Below are positions 38,293-47,379 of a stretch of DNA of 64,000 bases, piece by piece. Origin of the DNA: Saprospiraceae bacterium. Its GTDB lineage: Bacteria > Bacteroidota > Bacteroidia > Chitinophagales > Saprospiraceae. A program made the translations under genes and the position numbers. The notes beneath the pieces are model-generated. The model made no database searches and was not told the DNA's origin. It was given only the letters and a program-made list of their open reading frames with translations. The stretch spans positions 1 through 64,000 of the forward strand of contig JAEUUP010000026.1 in NCBI GenBank assembly GCA_016787525.1. The letters are read 5' to 3'. Position 1 is the stretch's first letter, and every line of letters starts with the position of its first letter.

Positions 38293-38979
38293 ATGATTAA
38301 TATGGGTTTAATGGTCATTGGTGGCATTGCGACACTTGTGGGTATGTTCATCAGTAACCGCTTGAAATCAAAATTTGAATTTTATAGCCAGTACAGCCTG
38401 CGCAATGGCATGAGTGGGCGTGAAATCGCTGAAACGATGTTGCGTCACTACGGCATTTACGATGTGAAAGTGCAATTGTCAGAAGGTTTTTTGAGCGACC
38501 ACTACAATCCTGTTGACAAAACAGTGAATTTGAGTGAGCCTGTTTACAATGCGCGCAGCATATCTGCAGCAGCCGTTGCAGCACATGAATGTGGTCATGC
38601 GGTGCAACATGCGACGGCTTACGCGCCTTTGCAATTCCGTTCAGCTATTGTTCCTGTTGTTAAAGTTTCATCTGGCTTACAGCAGTTTATTTTCATGGCG
38701 GCTATTTTCACAATTGGTAGTTCTTTGGGTAAAACACTATTGCTCATCACACTCATTACTTTTGGTGTAACGGCTTTATTCAGCCTTGTCACTTTGCCTG
38801 TTGAGTTCGATGCCTCAAAACGCGCTTTGGCTTGGCTCGAATCTACCAATATGACAACAACCGAAGAACATGAGGGTGCAAAAGACGCACTTTGGTGGGC
38901 TGCAATGACTTACGTAGCATCTGCAATGGCTGCATTAGCTTCGTTTTTGTATCTACTTTGGGAATACAATCGCCGTTGA
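38293..38979 (+). CDS. membrane zinc metallopeptidase (YugP-like)
   Basis: A 228-residue membrane protein of the neutral zinc metallopeptidase family typified by Bacillus YugP. The zinc motif HECGH lies near residue 99 (AAHECGHAVQHAT), with membrane helices before and after it. PVEFDASKRALAWL near 175 is a conserved family segment carrying the probable third zinc ligand region. Physiological substrate unknown. Single gene with a strong terminator. Confidence 0.9.
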   Translation: MINMGLMVIGGIATLVGMFISNRLKSKFEFYSQYSLRNGMSGREIAETMLRHYGIYDVKVQLSEGFLSDHYNPVDKTVNLSEPVYNARSISAAAVAAHECGHAVQHATAYAPLQFRSAIVPVVKVSSGLQQFIFMAAIFTIGSSLGKTLLLITLITFGVTALFSLVTLPVEFDASKRALAWLESTNMTTTEEHEGAKDALWWAAMTYVASAMAALASFLYLLWEYNRR

Positions 38980-38995
38980 TAAGCCATTTTTAGAG

Positions 38996-39038
38996 AAAAA
39001 ATCCTCCCTCATGGTCAAATACTGAGGGGGGATTTTTT
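38996..39038 (+). terminator. terminator whose 3' arm is the dispersed word
   Basis: A 16-pair stem (38996-39011 with 39023-39038, one T-G pair) ending in six Ts. TACTGAGGGGGG at 39020-39031 forms most of the 3' arm; the 5' arm CCTCCCTCA is its near complement. It is also usable leftwards for the gene ending at 39053. Confidence 0.88.
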
Positions 39039-39052
39039 ATTCTTCAAACGCC

Positions 39053-39475
39053 TTATTCAAGTATCTGAAAGTTTTCGATAAGCATCTGAACCAACTTTAT
39101 GATGAGACCCATCAAAAAAATACCAATTATCAAAATAACCAAAATACGACCTGCCGAGATATGTGGTTCATCATACACTTTTTGTTGTGTGCTGAACTCT
39201 TTCAATATTTTTTCTGCCATATCCACTTGACTTTGAGCGACGAAGAGACGCACATTACCGTAAGCAAAAGGGGTTAATTGACTTGTCGTTGCAGAGACAA
39301 CATGGGCATCAATACCTTCATTTCGCAGGGCAGCAGCGGCAAAATGTGCCTGTTCCTCCATGTTGAAAGTGCGCAACATGACCACGGCTTGCATATCCGT
39401 TTCGTCTATCGGGTTGTTAGCCTCTTCATTGATTTGATTCCAGTCGAAATCGTCGTCTAATAAATTTTTACTCAT
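39053..39475 (-). CDS. DUF2007-domain protein with C-terminal membrane helix
   Basis: A 140-residue protein. Residues 27-95 match the DUF2007 'putative signal transducing protein' fold (FNMEEQAHFAAAALRNEGIDAHV, then VAQSQVDMAEKILKEF). A single membrane helix at about 108-130 anchors it. Role unknown; such domains are ferredoxin-like and often act as adaptors. Confidence 0.82.
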   Translation of the reverse strand: MSKNLLDDDFDWNQINEEANNPIDETDMQAVVMLRTFNMEEQAHFAAAALRNEGIDAHVVSATTSQLTPFAYGNVRLFVAQSQVDMAEKILKEFSTQQKVYDEPHISAGRILVILIIGIFLMGLIIKLVQMLIENFQILE

Positions 39476-39572
39476 AAGTTGTTGGTTTTGAATTTTTAAA
39501 AACGTACAAATAGGTCAACAAGCGGCTAAAAAACAGCCCCCTCAGTATTTTTTACGACTATTTTGCACATGC

Positions 39573-39606
39573 TATGCCAAAACAGAAAGCAAGGTTTGTA
39601 ATTTTG
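39573..39606 (+). promoter_or_regulatory. candidate promoter for tsaE
   Basis: TTG at 39573-39575 and exact TAnnTTTG (TAATTTTG, 39599-39606) spaced 23 bases, ending 23 bases before the tsaE start. Confidence 0.5.
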
Positions 39607-39629
39607 TGCAAATAAATAAAGACTGAATT

Positions 39630-40058
39630 ATGCACGAATTTATTGTTTCAACTAAAAATGATTTACCCGATGCTGTTCTATGGGTTTTAGCGCAAGCAAA
39701 AGGGCAACGAAAGATAATGCTTTATGGCGAAATGGGCGCAGGTAAAACGACTTTCACAAAAGCTTTTTGTCAACATTTTGGTGTAGATACAACGACAAGC
39801 AGTCCGACGTTCTCGTTGGTGAATGAATATTTCTTCAAAAATACTGAGGGGGGGCGAGAAGTCATCCACCATCTCGATTTGTATCGTTTGAAAAACCTTG
39901 AAGAGGCGATGGATATTGGTATAGAAGATTATTTGTACGACGACAGCTACTGCCTCATTGAATGGCCTCAAATCATAGAACCCATCATGCCCGAAGATGT
40001 TTTGAAAATTAACATTGAATTGATTGAAGATTCGATGCGAAAAATTGTAATTTTGTAA
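39630..40058 (+). CDS. tsaE: tRNA threonylcarbamoyladenosine biosynthesis ATPase TsaE
   Basis: A 142-residue P-loop ATPase needed for the t6A37 modification of ANN-decoding tRNAs. Walker A is GEMGAGKTTF at residues 32-41, then SSPTFSLVNEY, the HHLDLYRL metal motif and EWPQ. Complete. A dispersed word with seven Gs (39842) encodes NTEGG in the variable loop after the SPTF motif. Alanine dehydrogenase follows 44 bases later in the same direction. Confidence 0.94.
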   Translation: MHEFIVSTKNDLPDAVLWVLAQAKGQRKIMLYGEMGAGKTTFTKAFCQHFGVDTTTSSPTFSLVNEYFFKNTEGGREVIHHLDLYRLKNLEEAMDIGIEDYLYDDSYCLIEWPQIIEPIMPEDVLKINIELIEDSMRKIVIL

Positions 40059-40102
40059 ACACGATTGAGAAAATCTTATTTTTATCAAAAAAAACTGTTT
40101 AT

Positions 40103-41332
40103 ATGCCTTCTTCTACAGCCTCCACCACTTCTATCTCTTCTATTGCTCAAAGTTTTGTGCAAACGAAAGAGCAACTTGTGCATATCGAAAAAAAGCGTGG
40201 CGGTTTGTACATTGGCATTCCCCGTGAATCCACTTTGCAAGAGAATCGCGTGGCTTTGATTCCGTCGAGTGTGGCAACCTTGACAGCACGAGGGCATCGG
40301 GTCATTATCGAAACAGGTGCTGGCGAACCAGCTAATTTTTCAGACCATGAATATTCGGAAGCGGGCGCAGAGATTGCATACAGTCCTGAAAAAGTGTATG
40401 CTGCTGAGGTGATTTTGAAGGTTGCACCGCCAACTTTGGATGAGATTGAGTTGTGCCATGCCAATCAAATCATCATTTCACCACTACAAGCTCCTATCAT
40501 TACGGAAGAATACATTAATAAAATGCGCCAAAAACGGGTCATCGCTCTGGCTATGGAATACATCAAAGACGAAGTGGGTTCGTTTCCGATTGTGCGCATC
40601 ATGGCAGAGATTGCAGGTTTGAGTGCTATGCTGACAGCAGCTGAATTGCTGAGTGCCAGTCGCGGTGGTATTGGGGTCTTGTTGGGCGGTATTTCGGGTG
40701 TGCCTCCTGCTAAGGTGGTGATTTTAGGTGCTGGTGTGGTGGCAGAATTCGCCACACGCGTGGCATTGGGTTTGGGGGCGGAAGTGCGGATTTTTGATAA
40801 TAATATTTACAAACTGATGCGCCTACAAAATCAAGTTGGGCGACAACTCTATACTTCTGCCATTGACCCCTCAGTATTGACCCGCGAATTGATGTCGGCA
40901 GATGCTGTGATTGGGGCCATTCACTCAGGAAAAGGTCGTGCACCGATGATTGTTACGGACGATATGGTGCAAAAAATGCGTCCCGGCAGCGTCATCATTG
41001 ATGTCAGTATTGACCAAGGCGGCTGTTTTGAAACGTCACGTGTGACCACGCACGACAAGCCAACTTTTCGCCACCACGATGTTATACACTATTGTGTACC
41101 CAATATCGCCAGTCGTGTGCCACGTACAGCGTCCAATGCCATCAGCCACATTATGACCCCCATCTTGTTGCGCAGTGAACAATTCAATGGCATTCACAAC
41201 CTTTTGATACAGAGTCCAGGCTTGCTCAACGGTATCTATGCCTACAAAGGTTCGTTGACCAATCGCTATTTGAGTGAGCGATTCAATATGCGATTCACAA
41301 GTATTGAACTATTAATTCCAGGAAATATTTAA
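40103..41332 (+). CDS. ald: alanine dehydrogenase
   Basis: A 409-residue NAD-dependent enzyme interconverting alanine and pyruvate plus ammonia. After a 35-residue leader not usual in other phyla, the enzyme starts at YIGIPREST. Substrate residues lie in ENRVALIPSSV, the Lys/His segment in VGDAII-like EVILKVAPPT, and the NAD motif VILGAGVVAEFATRVALG near residue 210. The leader is a feature of the Bacteroidota type, which often sits next to tsaE. Dispersed word at 40867 encodes DPSVL. Confidence 0.92.
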   Translation: MPSSTASTTSISSIAQSFVQTKEQLVHIEKKRGGLYIGIPRESTLQENRVALIPSSVATLTARGHRVIIETGAGEPANFSDHEYSEAGAEIAYSPEKVYAAEVILKVAPPTLDEIELCHANQIIISPLQAPIITEEYINKMRQKRVIALAMEYIKDEVGSFPIVRIMAEIAGLSAMLTAAELLSASRGGIGVLLGGISGVPPAKVVILGAGVVAEFATRVALGLGAEVRIFDNNIYKLMRLQNQVGRQLYTSAIDPSVLTRELMSADAVIGAIHSGKGRAPMIVTDDMVQKMRPGSVIIDVSIDQGGCFETSRVTTHDKPTFRHHDVIHYCVPNIASRVPRTASNAISHIMTPILLRSEQFNGIHNLLIQSPGLLNGIYAYKGSLTNRYLSERFNMRFTSIELLIPGNI

Positions 41333-41497
41333 AATTGGTGAGATTTTTGCAAACCCTCCACTGTGCAAAATCGTAGTAAAAAACATAAAAAACGCTTTGG
41401 ATTGTGACAAGAGAAAGCATACTGTGTCAAAACAAAGTCCTATTGTAAAGCGAATTGCCAACTATTCAAAGTAAAAATACTGAGGGGTCTTTTAAAA

Positions 41498-41923
41498 ATG
41501 AGTGCTAAGAATAAAAAAGTTATCCTTGTCGAAGACAATCTTGCGGATGTCGAATTGGTGAAAATTTCGATTAAAGAATTAGAAAAACCTGTTGAACTTG
41601 TCCATGTTGGGGATGGTCAGGAGTTGCTTAATTTCTTGCAATCGGCGCAACTGAATGAGATCGCTGTGATTCTTCTTGACTTAAATATGCCTCGGGTGAG
41701 TGGTATTGATGTGTTGCGTCATATGCACGACGATCCTTTGCTCAAAAAAGTACCTGTGGTGATGTTCACTACTTCAAACAGCAAAACAGACATTCTGAAA
41801 TGTTATGAACTGGGCGCAAAAGCGTTTGTCTGTAAGCCACTTGATATTTTTGAGTTTCATTACTCGATTCGTTCCATCGTTGAGTTTTGGACAGGAATCA
41901 ATATGCTGCCAGCCTTCGGCTAA
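41498..41923 (+). CDS. single-domain response regulator (CheY/Rcp1-like)
   Basis: A 141-residue receiver with no output domain. Acidic pocket EDN at residues 12-14, phospho-acceptor Asp in ILLDLNMPRVSG near 61, Thr in MFTTSNS and Lys in FVCKPLD near 114. Such proteins usually shuttle phosphate from phytochrome-like or hybrid kinases. No kinase adjoins. A dispersed word sits 10 bases before the start (41478). Confidence 0.92.
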   Translation: MSAKNKKVILVEDNLADVELVKISIKELEKPVELVHVGDGQELLNFLQSAQLNEIAVILLDLNMPRVSGIDVLRHMHDDPLLKKVPVVMFTTSNSKTDILKCYELGAKAFVCKPLDIFEFHYSIRSIVEFWTGINMLPAFG

Positions 41924-41926
41924 GCG

Positions 41927-42436
41927 TCAATCGTTCAAAAGGGTATCGGGAATGGTGTATTCGCGCTCAAAGTCGCGCTGCTTCTGACAACTACCACATA
42001 CACCATACAGATTGAGTGAGTGGTGTGTAATTTTGAAATTCAACAACTCGCCTATCATCGTCTTGATACCTTGTATGCGCGGGTCACAAAACTCTACCAC
42101 TTTTCCACAATCCACGCAAATCGTATGGTCATGTTGTTTGAAACCATACGATTTTTCGTATTGTGCCAAGTTTTTCCCAAATTGGTGTTTTCTGACCAAA
42201 TCACAATTCACAAGCAAATCAAGTGTGTTGTAAACTGTCGCACGGCTGACGCGATAGTTTTGATTTTTCATATGTATATATAATGCCTCTGCATCGAAAT
42301 GGTCGCCACGGCGATATATTTCTTCCAAAATAGCATAGCGTTCGGGGGTTTTCCGAAAACCACTCAATTCGAGATGTTTCGTGAAGATGGTAGTAACCTC
42401 TTTGATAATATTTGAATTGCTTTGATTCGCTAACAT
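41927..42436 (-). CDS. Fur-family metalloregulator
   Basis: A 169-residue repressor. The winged helix covers residues 20-85 ([26 protein letters not shown]). The dimer domain carries [15 protein letters not shown] and two CxxC pairs (CVDC and CGSC) for structural zinc. It could respond to iron or peroxide; the metal residues do not decide between Fur and PerR here. It is convergent with the response regulator, three bases apart. Confidence 0.92.
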   Translation of the reverse strand: MLANQSNSNIIKEVTTIFTKHLELSGFRKTPERYAILEEIYRRGDHFDAEALYIHMKNQNYRVSRATVYNTLDLLVNCDLVRKHQFGKNLAQYEKSYGFKQHDHTICVDCGKVVEFCDPRIQGIKTMIGELLNFKITHHSLNLYGVCGSCQKQRDFEREYTIPDTLLND

Positions 42437-42475
42437 TTTTTGCTTTTTGCTGTAAAATTAGAAAATAATCACGCA

Positions 42476-43258
42476 TTAGGACGGCAAAATAATGCCGTGT
42501 GCCAAAAAGTTTGGATTTCTCAAATCCTCTTTGTTATACGATAAAGGCTGACGCGACTGCCATTCCAAAATTTGCCCACCAGCTTCTTCCAAAATGATTT
42601 GAGGCGCTGCTGTATCCCACTCCATAGTTGTCCCGATGCGTGGGTAAATATCCAAAGAGCCATCTGCCAATTTCAGAAACTTCAAGGCACTGCCACATGG
42701 GACAAGTACAGGTTCGTCATAGACCTTGTATAATTCATCCGTTTCGTGGTTGCGGTGTGAACGCGAAGTCGGGATTTTCAAACCTTTATCAGTCACCCGA
42801 AAGGTGCTGCAACGTATTTGCTCTTCACTATTTTTATATTTTTTAAAAGCTCCACCACTTTGAGTCGCAAAATACCCCCCCTCAGTAATTGGTACATAAA
42901 CAACGCCCAAGACAGGTTTGTTTCGGTGAATCAGTGCTATATTGATGGTAAACTCTCCATTGCGTTTGATGAATTCTTTCGTGCCGTCCAGAGGGTCAAC
43001 CATCCAAAAATAGTCAAATTGACTGCGTTCGGCATAAGGTATTTCGAGCGTTTCTTCCGACAAAATAGGCAATTGAGGGTTGAGCTTGGACAACCCCTCA
43101 GTAATTACTCGATTTGAGGCTAAATCAGCGGCAGTCACAGGTGACTCATCGGTTTTAGTTTGAATATTAAAATCAGGCGAGTTATAAATCTTTAGAATTT
43201 CAACGCTTGCCTCGATGGCAATGTCATACACTTGATTCACTAATTGGTTCAGGTTCAT
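42476..43258 (-). CDS. cysQ: 3'(2'),5'-bisphosphate nucleotidase
   Basis: A 260-residue magnesium-dependent phosphatase that removes 3'-phosphoadenosine 5'-phosphate from sulphate assimilation. Metal motifs: SEET near residue 66 (ILSEETLE), WMVDPLDGTKEF near 86 and the C-terminal WDTAAPQIILEEAGG. Complete. Two dispersed words, both in the sense direction, encode ITEGG (42875) and ITEGL (43094). Confidence 0.93.
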   Translation of the reverse strand: MNLNQLVNQVYDIAIEASVEILKIYNSPDFNIQTKTDESPVTAADLASNRVITEGLSKLNPQLPILSEETLEIPYAERSQFDYFWMVDPLDGTKEFIKRNGEFTINIALIHRNKPVLGVVYVPITEGGYFATQSGGAFKKYKNSEEQIRCSTFRVTDKGLKIPTSRSHRNHETDELYKVYDEPVLVPCGSALKFLKLADGSLDIYPRIGTTMEWDTAAPQIILEEAGGQILEWQSRQPLSYNKEDLRNPNFLAHGIILPS

Positions 43259-43379
43259 TTTTATTTTTTTCGCAAAAGTAAATTTTCTTTTTCAGACTTT
43301 CTTTGTCTTCACTTTTAGGCTTTTTTTGAAAAAATATGATTTTTTTTAGAACTTTTCACTTTTTCAACGTAGAAACAAC

Positions 43380-43387
43380 TACATTTG
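43380..43387 (+). promoter_or_regulatory. candidate -7 element of rpsA
   Basis: TACATTTG matches TAnnTTTG exactly; a clear TTG at -33 is missing. It implies an untranslated leader of about 175 bases. Confidence 0.45.
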
Positions 43388-43420
43388 CGGCGCTTTTACG
43401 CATTTTTTTTGTCAAAAAAG

Positions 43421-43464
43421 CTGCCCAACGGCTCGGGCAGGAAGTGAGCCTGATGGTTTCATCA
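43421..43464 (+). promoter_or_regulatory. structured 5' leader of rpsA
   Basis: Hairpin 43421-43426 / 43435-43440 (CTGCCC/GGGCAG) competes with 43430-43434 / 43446-43450 (GGCTC/GAGCC), followed by TGATG/CATCA (43451-43464). This GC-richer island within AT-rich sequence upstream of S1 could be an autoregulatory site. Inference only. Confidence 0.4.
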
Positions 43465-43569
43465 TTAAAAAATAGAAGATTTGTAATAGCTAAAAATCGT
43501 ACTTGATTCAATCAAAGAGTTGAATATCAGCGATTTATTAACAATTTTCTATTTAAATTTTTTTTTAAA

Positions 43570-45780
43570 ATGACTGAACAAGAAGTTCAACACATTGAGG
43601 ACGACTATCTCGTACCCAGTGATTACGTCAACAAAGGCGAAGCCGATGCAAACGGTATCGTGCCATTCACGCACGAAAATGGTAAACACTATTTTGCAGT
43701 TGTAAATACTGAGGGGGGCGTTATCTTCCGCTCAGAAGGATACAGCTCTACGAGCGCCCGTGACAATGGTGCTGCCTCTTTCCTAAAAAACGCTTCGAAC
43801 GAAGCACGTTATGCTATTGAAGAAGTGCGTGGTTTTTTCTTCGTTATCTTAAAGGCAGGTAACGGTCAAGAAATTGCACGTTCTTTACCTCTTCACACAC
43901 AAGCAGAAGCAAGTGCGTTGTTGCCTACATCTGCACCAACAGATGTAGCTGACGAAGACGAAGAGCCAATCGAAGACCTCGTGATTGACGAAACACCTGC
44001 TGCAGTAGGTTCTGCTCACGATGATTTCGACTGGGCGCGTGGCAAACGCGGTCAAATCCTGTACGCTCAAGAAGACCGTAATAGCTTGATGTCACAATAT
44101 GACAACAGTATGAAATCGCTTAACATTGGCGAAATCGTAAAAGGTCGTGTATCTGCGATCACAGGGAATGATGTCGTGTTGGATATTGGTTACAAATCTG
44201 ACGGTTTGTTGGCAGTCAGTGACTTCCGCGACATTCCTGAGTTGAAAATTGGCGACTACGTTGATGTTTATGTTGAAAGCCAAGAAGATGCTAAAGGTCA
44301 ATTGCAATTGAGCCGCCGCAAAGCGAAATTGTTGCGTGCTTGGGAAGCTATCGTTGACTCTCACCAAAACGGTACAGTTATCCGTGGTCAAGTTATCAGC
44401 AAAACAAAAGGTGGTCTTATCGTGGACGCTGGTGGTTTGGAAACATTCTTGCCAGGTTCTCAAATTGACATCAAACCAGTTGTGGATTATGACCAATACG
44501 TTGGGAAAATCATGGAGTTCAAGGTTGTTAAAATCAACGAAACAATCAAAAATGCTGTGGTTTCGCACAAAGCCCTTATCGAAAGCGATTTGGCTGAGCA
44601 ACGTGAGAATATCTTGGGCGGTTTGGAAAAAGGTCAAGTTTTGGAAGGTACGGTCAAAAACATCACAGACTTCGGTGCATTCTTGGACTTGGGTGGTGTA
44701 GATGGCTTGTTGTACATCACAGACGTTTCTTGGGGCAGAATCAATCACCCAAGCGAAGTGTTGCACCTCAACCAAAAAATCAACGTGGTTGTTTTGGACT
44801 TCGACGACAACAAAAAACGCATCAGCTTGGGCTTGAAACAATTGTTGCCGCACCCATGGGAAGTACTTGACGCTGATATTACTGAAGGATCTATTGTTAA
44901 AGGTAAAATCGTTAACATCGAAGACTACGGCGCATTCTTGGAAATCAAAGCAGGTGTCGAAGGTTTGATTCACGTTAGCGAAGTGACTTGGGCAAATACA
45001 CCAATTGCAGCTAAAGAATTCTTCAAATTGGGTGAAGAGCGTGAAGCACGTGTTGTCACAATTGACCGTGCCGACCGTAAAATGTCATTGTCAATCAAAC
45101 AATTGACAGGCGATCCTTGGAACATTGTTGAAGAAAAGTACGCTGTTGGCACACGTCATCAAGGCGATGTGAAAAACATCACACAGTACGGTGTTTTTGT
45201 TGAATTGGAGCCAGGTGTTGGTGGTATGATTCACATCAGCGATTTGTCTTGGACAAAACGTTATGTTCACCCATCTGAATTTACGAAAGTGGGTCAAAGA
45301 ATCGAGGTTATCATTCTCGAAATTGATAGCAACACACGTAAATTGTCATTGGGTCACAAACAAGTTGAAAACGACCCTTGGGACAACTTTGAGTCTATCT
45401 TCACAATTGGTTCATTGCACGAGGCAACTGTTTTGCGCAAAGATGACCGCGGTGCAATCGTGGCTTTACCCCATGGTTTGGAAGCTTTCGCACCCATCAA
45501 GCACATCCGCAAAGAAGATGGTACAACAGCTGAAGTAGGTGAATCTATGAAAGTAAAAGTTCTCGAATTCAACCGCGACGACAAACGTATCCTTGTTTCT
45601 CACTCACGATTCAATGATGACATCCGTCGTGAGGCAGAAGATGCCGCTCGTCAAGCTAAACGTGCTGAAGATGCTGAATCACGTAAAGATGTTGAAAATG
45701 TCCAAAAAAGTGTCGAAAAAGACACGTTAGGTGACTTGTCTGCATTGGCTGCATTGAAAGAGCAATTGGACAATCAGTAA
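43570..45780 (+). CDS. rpsA: ribosomal protein S1 with N-terminal YegP/DUF1508-like repeats
   Basis: A 736-residue S1. Six S1 RNA-binding repeats run from about residue 184 to 690 (first IGEIVKGRVSAITGNDVVLDIG, fifth YGVFVELEPGVGGMIHISDLSW). Unusually, residues 28-125 are two YegP/DUF1508-type repeats: HYFAVVNTEGGVIFRSEGY with SARDNGAASFLKNA, then FFFVILKAGNGQEIARS. An acidic linker (residues 128-160) joins the halves. S1 normally has 550-600 residues and lacks this part. The only dispersed word in the gene (43707) lies in this extension; the S1 core has none. A structured leader precedes it and a strong terminator follows. Confidence 0.9.
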   Translation: MTEQEVQHIEDDYLVPSDYVNKGEADANGIVPFTHENGKHYFAVVNTEGGVIFRSEGYSSTSARDNGAASFLKNASNEARYAIEEVRGFFFVILKAGNGQEIARSLPLHTQAEASALLPTSAPTDVADEDEEPIEDLVIDETPAAVGSAHDDFDWARGKRGQILYAQEDRNSLMSQYDNSMKSLNIGEIVKGRVSAITGNDVVLDIGYKSDGLLAVSDFRDIPELKIGDYVDVYVESQEDAKGQLQLSRRKAKLLRAWEAIVDSHQNGTVIRGQVISKTKGGLIVDAGGLETFLPGSQIDIKPVVDYDQYVGKIMEFKVVKINETIKNAVVSHKALIESDLAEQRENILGGLEKGQVLEGTVKNITDFGAFLDLGGVDGLLYITDVSWGRINHPSEVLHLNQKINVVVLDFDDNKKRISLGLKQLLPHPWEVLDADITEGSIVKGKIVNIEDYGAFLEIKAGVEGLIHVSEVTWANTPIAAKEFFKLGEEREARVVTIDRADRKMSLSIKQLTGDPWNIVEEKYAVGTRHQGDVKNITQYGVFVELEPGVGGMIHISDLSWTKRYVHPSEFTKVGQRIEVIILEIDSNTRKLSLGHKQVENDPWDNFESIFTIGSLHEATVLRKDDRGAIVALPHGLEAFAPIKHIRKEDGTTAEVGESMKVKVLEFNRDDKRILVSHSRFNDDIRREAEDAARQAKRAEDAESRKDVENVQKSVEKDTLGDLSALAALKEQLDNQ

Positions 45781-45820
45781 TTTTCACATTAGGAAATATA
45801 AGTTAAACCATATTTTAGTA

Positions 45821-45854
45821 ATCCTCGACGGCTCTACTGTCGAGGATTTTTTTA
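45821..45854 (+). terminator. rpsA terminator
   Basis: Perfect nine-pair stem (45821-45829 with 45839-45847) followed by a seven-T run. Confidence 0.85.
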
Positions 45855-45881
45855 TTATTATGTCTATCTCAACTCAACACC

Positions 45882-45913
45882 TTGTACGAAATTACCGTTT
45901 AAGGTGTAACTTT
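45882..45913 (+). promoter_or_regulatory. promoter of the acyl-CoA dehydrogenase gene
   Basis: TTG at 45882-45884 and TAACTTTG at 45906-45913, 21 bases apart, match the Bacteroidota housekeeping consensus. About 100 bases of leader follow. Confidence 0.65.
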
Positions 45914-46012
45914 GTGGGCAAAACCACCCTATTCCAAATAGAGTAGTATAATTTCCAAATAAAACCAATCCAGCACTTGATTGGGTATTCTTGCAACTAA
46001 ATTTTATAAAAA

Positions 46013-47224
46013 ATGTCAATTTCTAACGGCACAATCAAAAAGTCGCAACGTGAAGACCGCTATCAGCACCACGATTATTATGGTATTGATGATTTGTTGA
46101 GCGAAGAGCATAAACTCGCCCGCGAAGCGGTGCAGGCATGGGTTAAACAAGAGGTTAGCCCAATCATAGAGGAGTATTCGCATCGTGCAGAATGTCCGAC
46201 CCATCTATTCAAAGGTTTAGCAGAAATCGGGGCGTTTGGTCCTTCTATTCCTACAGAATATGGCGGTGGCGGCATGGACGAGATTGCTTACGGCATCATC
46301 ATGCAAGAATTGGAACGAGGTGATTCAGGTATTCGTTCGATGGCTTCCGTTCAAGGCTCATTGGTGATGTACCCGATTTATAAGTTTGGTTCAGAGGAAC
46401 AAAAACGGTATTATCTGCCGAAATTGGCAAGTGGCGAGTTTATTGGTTGCTTTGGTCTGACCGAACCCGACCATGGCTCAAATCCTTCGGGCATGATTAC
46501 GAATGTGGTGGATGATGGCGATTCTTATATCCTGAATGGTGCTAAAATGTGGATTACCAATTCCCCCGTTGCTGATATAGCTGTTGTGTGGGCGAGAAAT
46601 GAAGCGGGTGAAATCATCGGTTTAATCGTTGAAAAAGGGATGAAAGGCTTCACAGCACCTGAAATACATGGTAAATGGTCTTTGAGAGCAAGTATAACAG
46701 GTGAATTGGTATTTCAAGATGTTCGTGTACCGAAAAAAAACCAATTACCTAATATTAAAGGACTGAAAGGGCCTTTGATGTGTTTGTCGAAAGCACGTTA
46801 TGGTATTGCTTGGGGTGCAATGGGAGCTGCTTTAGATTGTTACGATTCGGCTTTGCGCTACTCAAAAGAACGTGTGCAGTTTGGTCGCCCGATAGGTGGC
46901 TTCCAGTTGACACAAAAGAAATTGGCTGAGATGGTTACCGAAATCACTAAAGCGCAATTGCTATCGTGGCGTTTAGGCACATTGGCAAACCAAGGTAAAG
47001 CGACTCCAGCACAAATTTCAATGGCAAAGCGCAACAATGTCAATATGGCTCTAGTGATTGCCCGAGAAGCACGTCAGATTCATGGTGGCATGGGCATTAC
47101 GAACGAATATCCTGTGATGCGTCACATGCTCAATTTGGAAACCGTCTTGACTTATGAAGGCACACACGATATTCATTTACTCATAACAGGCATGGATATC
47201 ACGGGATTGAATGCTTTTACTTAG
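46013..47224 (+). CDS. gcdH: acyl-CoA dehydrogenase, glutaryl-CoA dehydrogenase type
   Basis: A 403-residue FAD enzyme oxidising an acyl-CoA at C2-C3. The catalytic Glu lies in LTYEGTHDIH near residue 385, the form typical of glutaryl-CoA dehydrogenases, which also decarboxylate to crotonyl-CoA in lysine and tryptophan breakdown. Other family motifs: GCFGLTEPDHGSNP (FAD and substrate), WITNSPVADI and RQIHGGMGI. Complete length. It stands alone with its own promoter and terminator. Confidence 0.9.
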   Translation: MSISNGTIKKSQREDRYQHHDYYGIDDLLSEEHKLAREAVQAWVKQEVSPIIEEYSHRAECPTHLFKGLAEIGAFGPSIPTEYGGGGMDEIAYGIIMQELERGDSGIRSMASVQGSLVMYPIYKFGSEEQKRYYLPKLASGEFIGCFGLTEPDHGSNPSGMITNVVDDGDSYILNGAKMWITNSPVADIAVVWARNEAGEIIGLIVEKGMKGFTAPEIHGKWSLRASITGELVFQDVRVPKKNQLPNIKGLKGPLMCLSKARYGIAWGAMGAALDCYDSALRYSKERVQFGRPIGGFQLTQKKLAEMVTEITKAQLLSWRLGTLANQGKATPAQISMAKRNNVNMALVIAREARQIHGGMGITNEYPVMRHMLNLETVLTYEGTHDIHLLITGMDITGLNAFT

Positions 47225-47236
47225 GTAAACATTCGT

Positions 47237-47280
47237 AAAAGAGACCCCAAGCTGCGAAAATACTGAGGGGTCTCTTTTTC
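47237..47280 (+). terminator. gcdH terminator containing the dispersed word
   Basis: Perfect 12-pair stem (47237-47248 with 47267-47278) followed by Ts. The GGGG of TACTGAGGGG (47261-47270) is the base of the 3' arm, paired to CCCC at 47245-47248. Confidence 0.88.
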
Positions 47281-47379
47281 AAACTATTTTAGTGATGAAC
47301 ATCACATTTTAAGTGAAAAAACGTTTTTACTCCACAAATTATAAAGAGAATATTGAATCACAATACTCGTCACTGAAAA

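Noticed and set aside
44092-44973. Long minus-strand open frame across rpsA
   Set aside because: It lies wholly inside the S1 repeats and has the residue bias of a complementary-strand frame.
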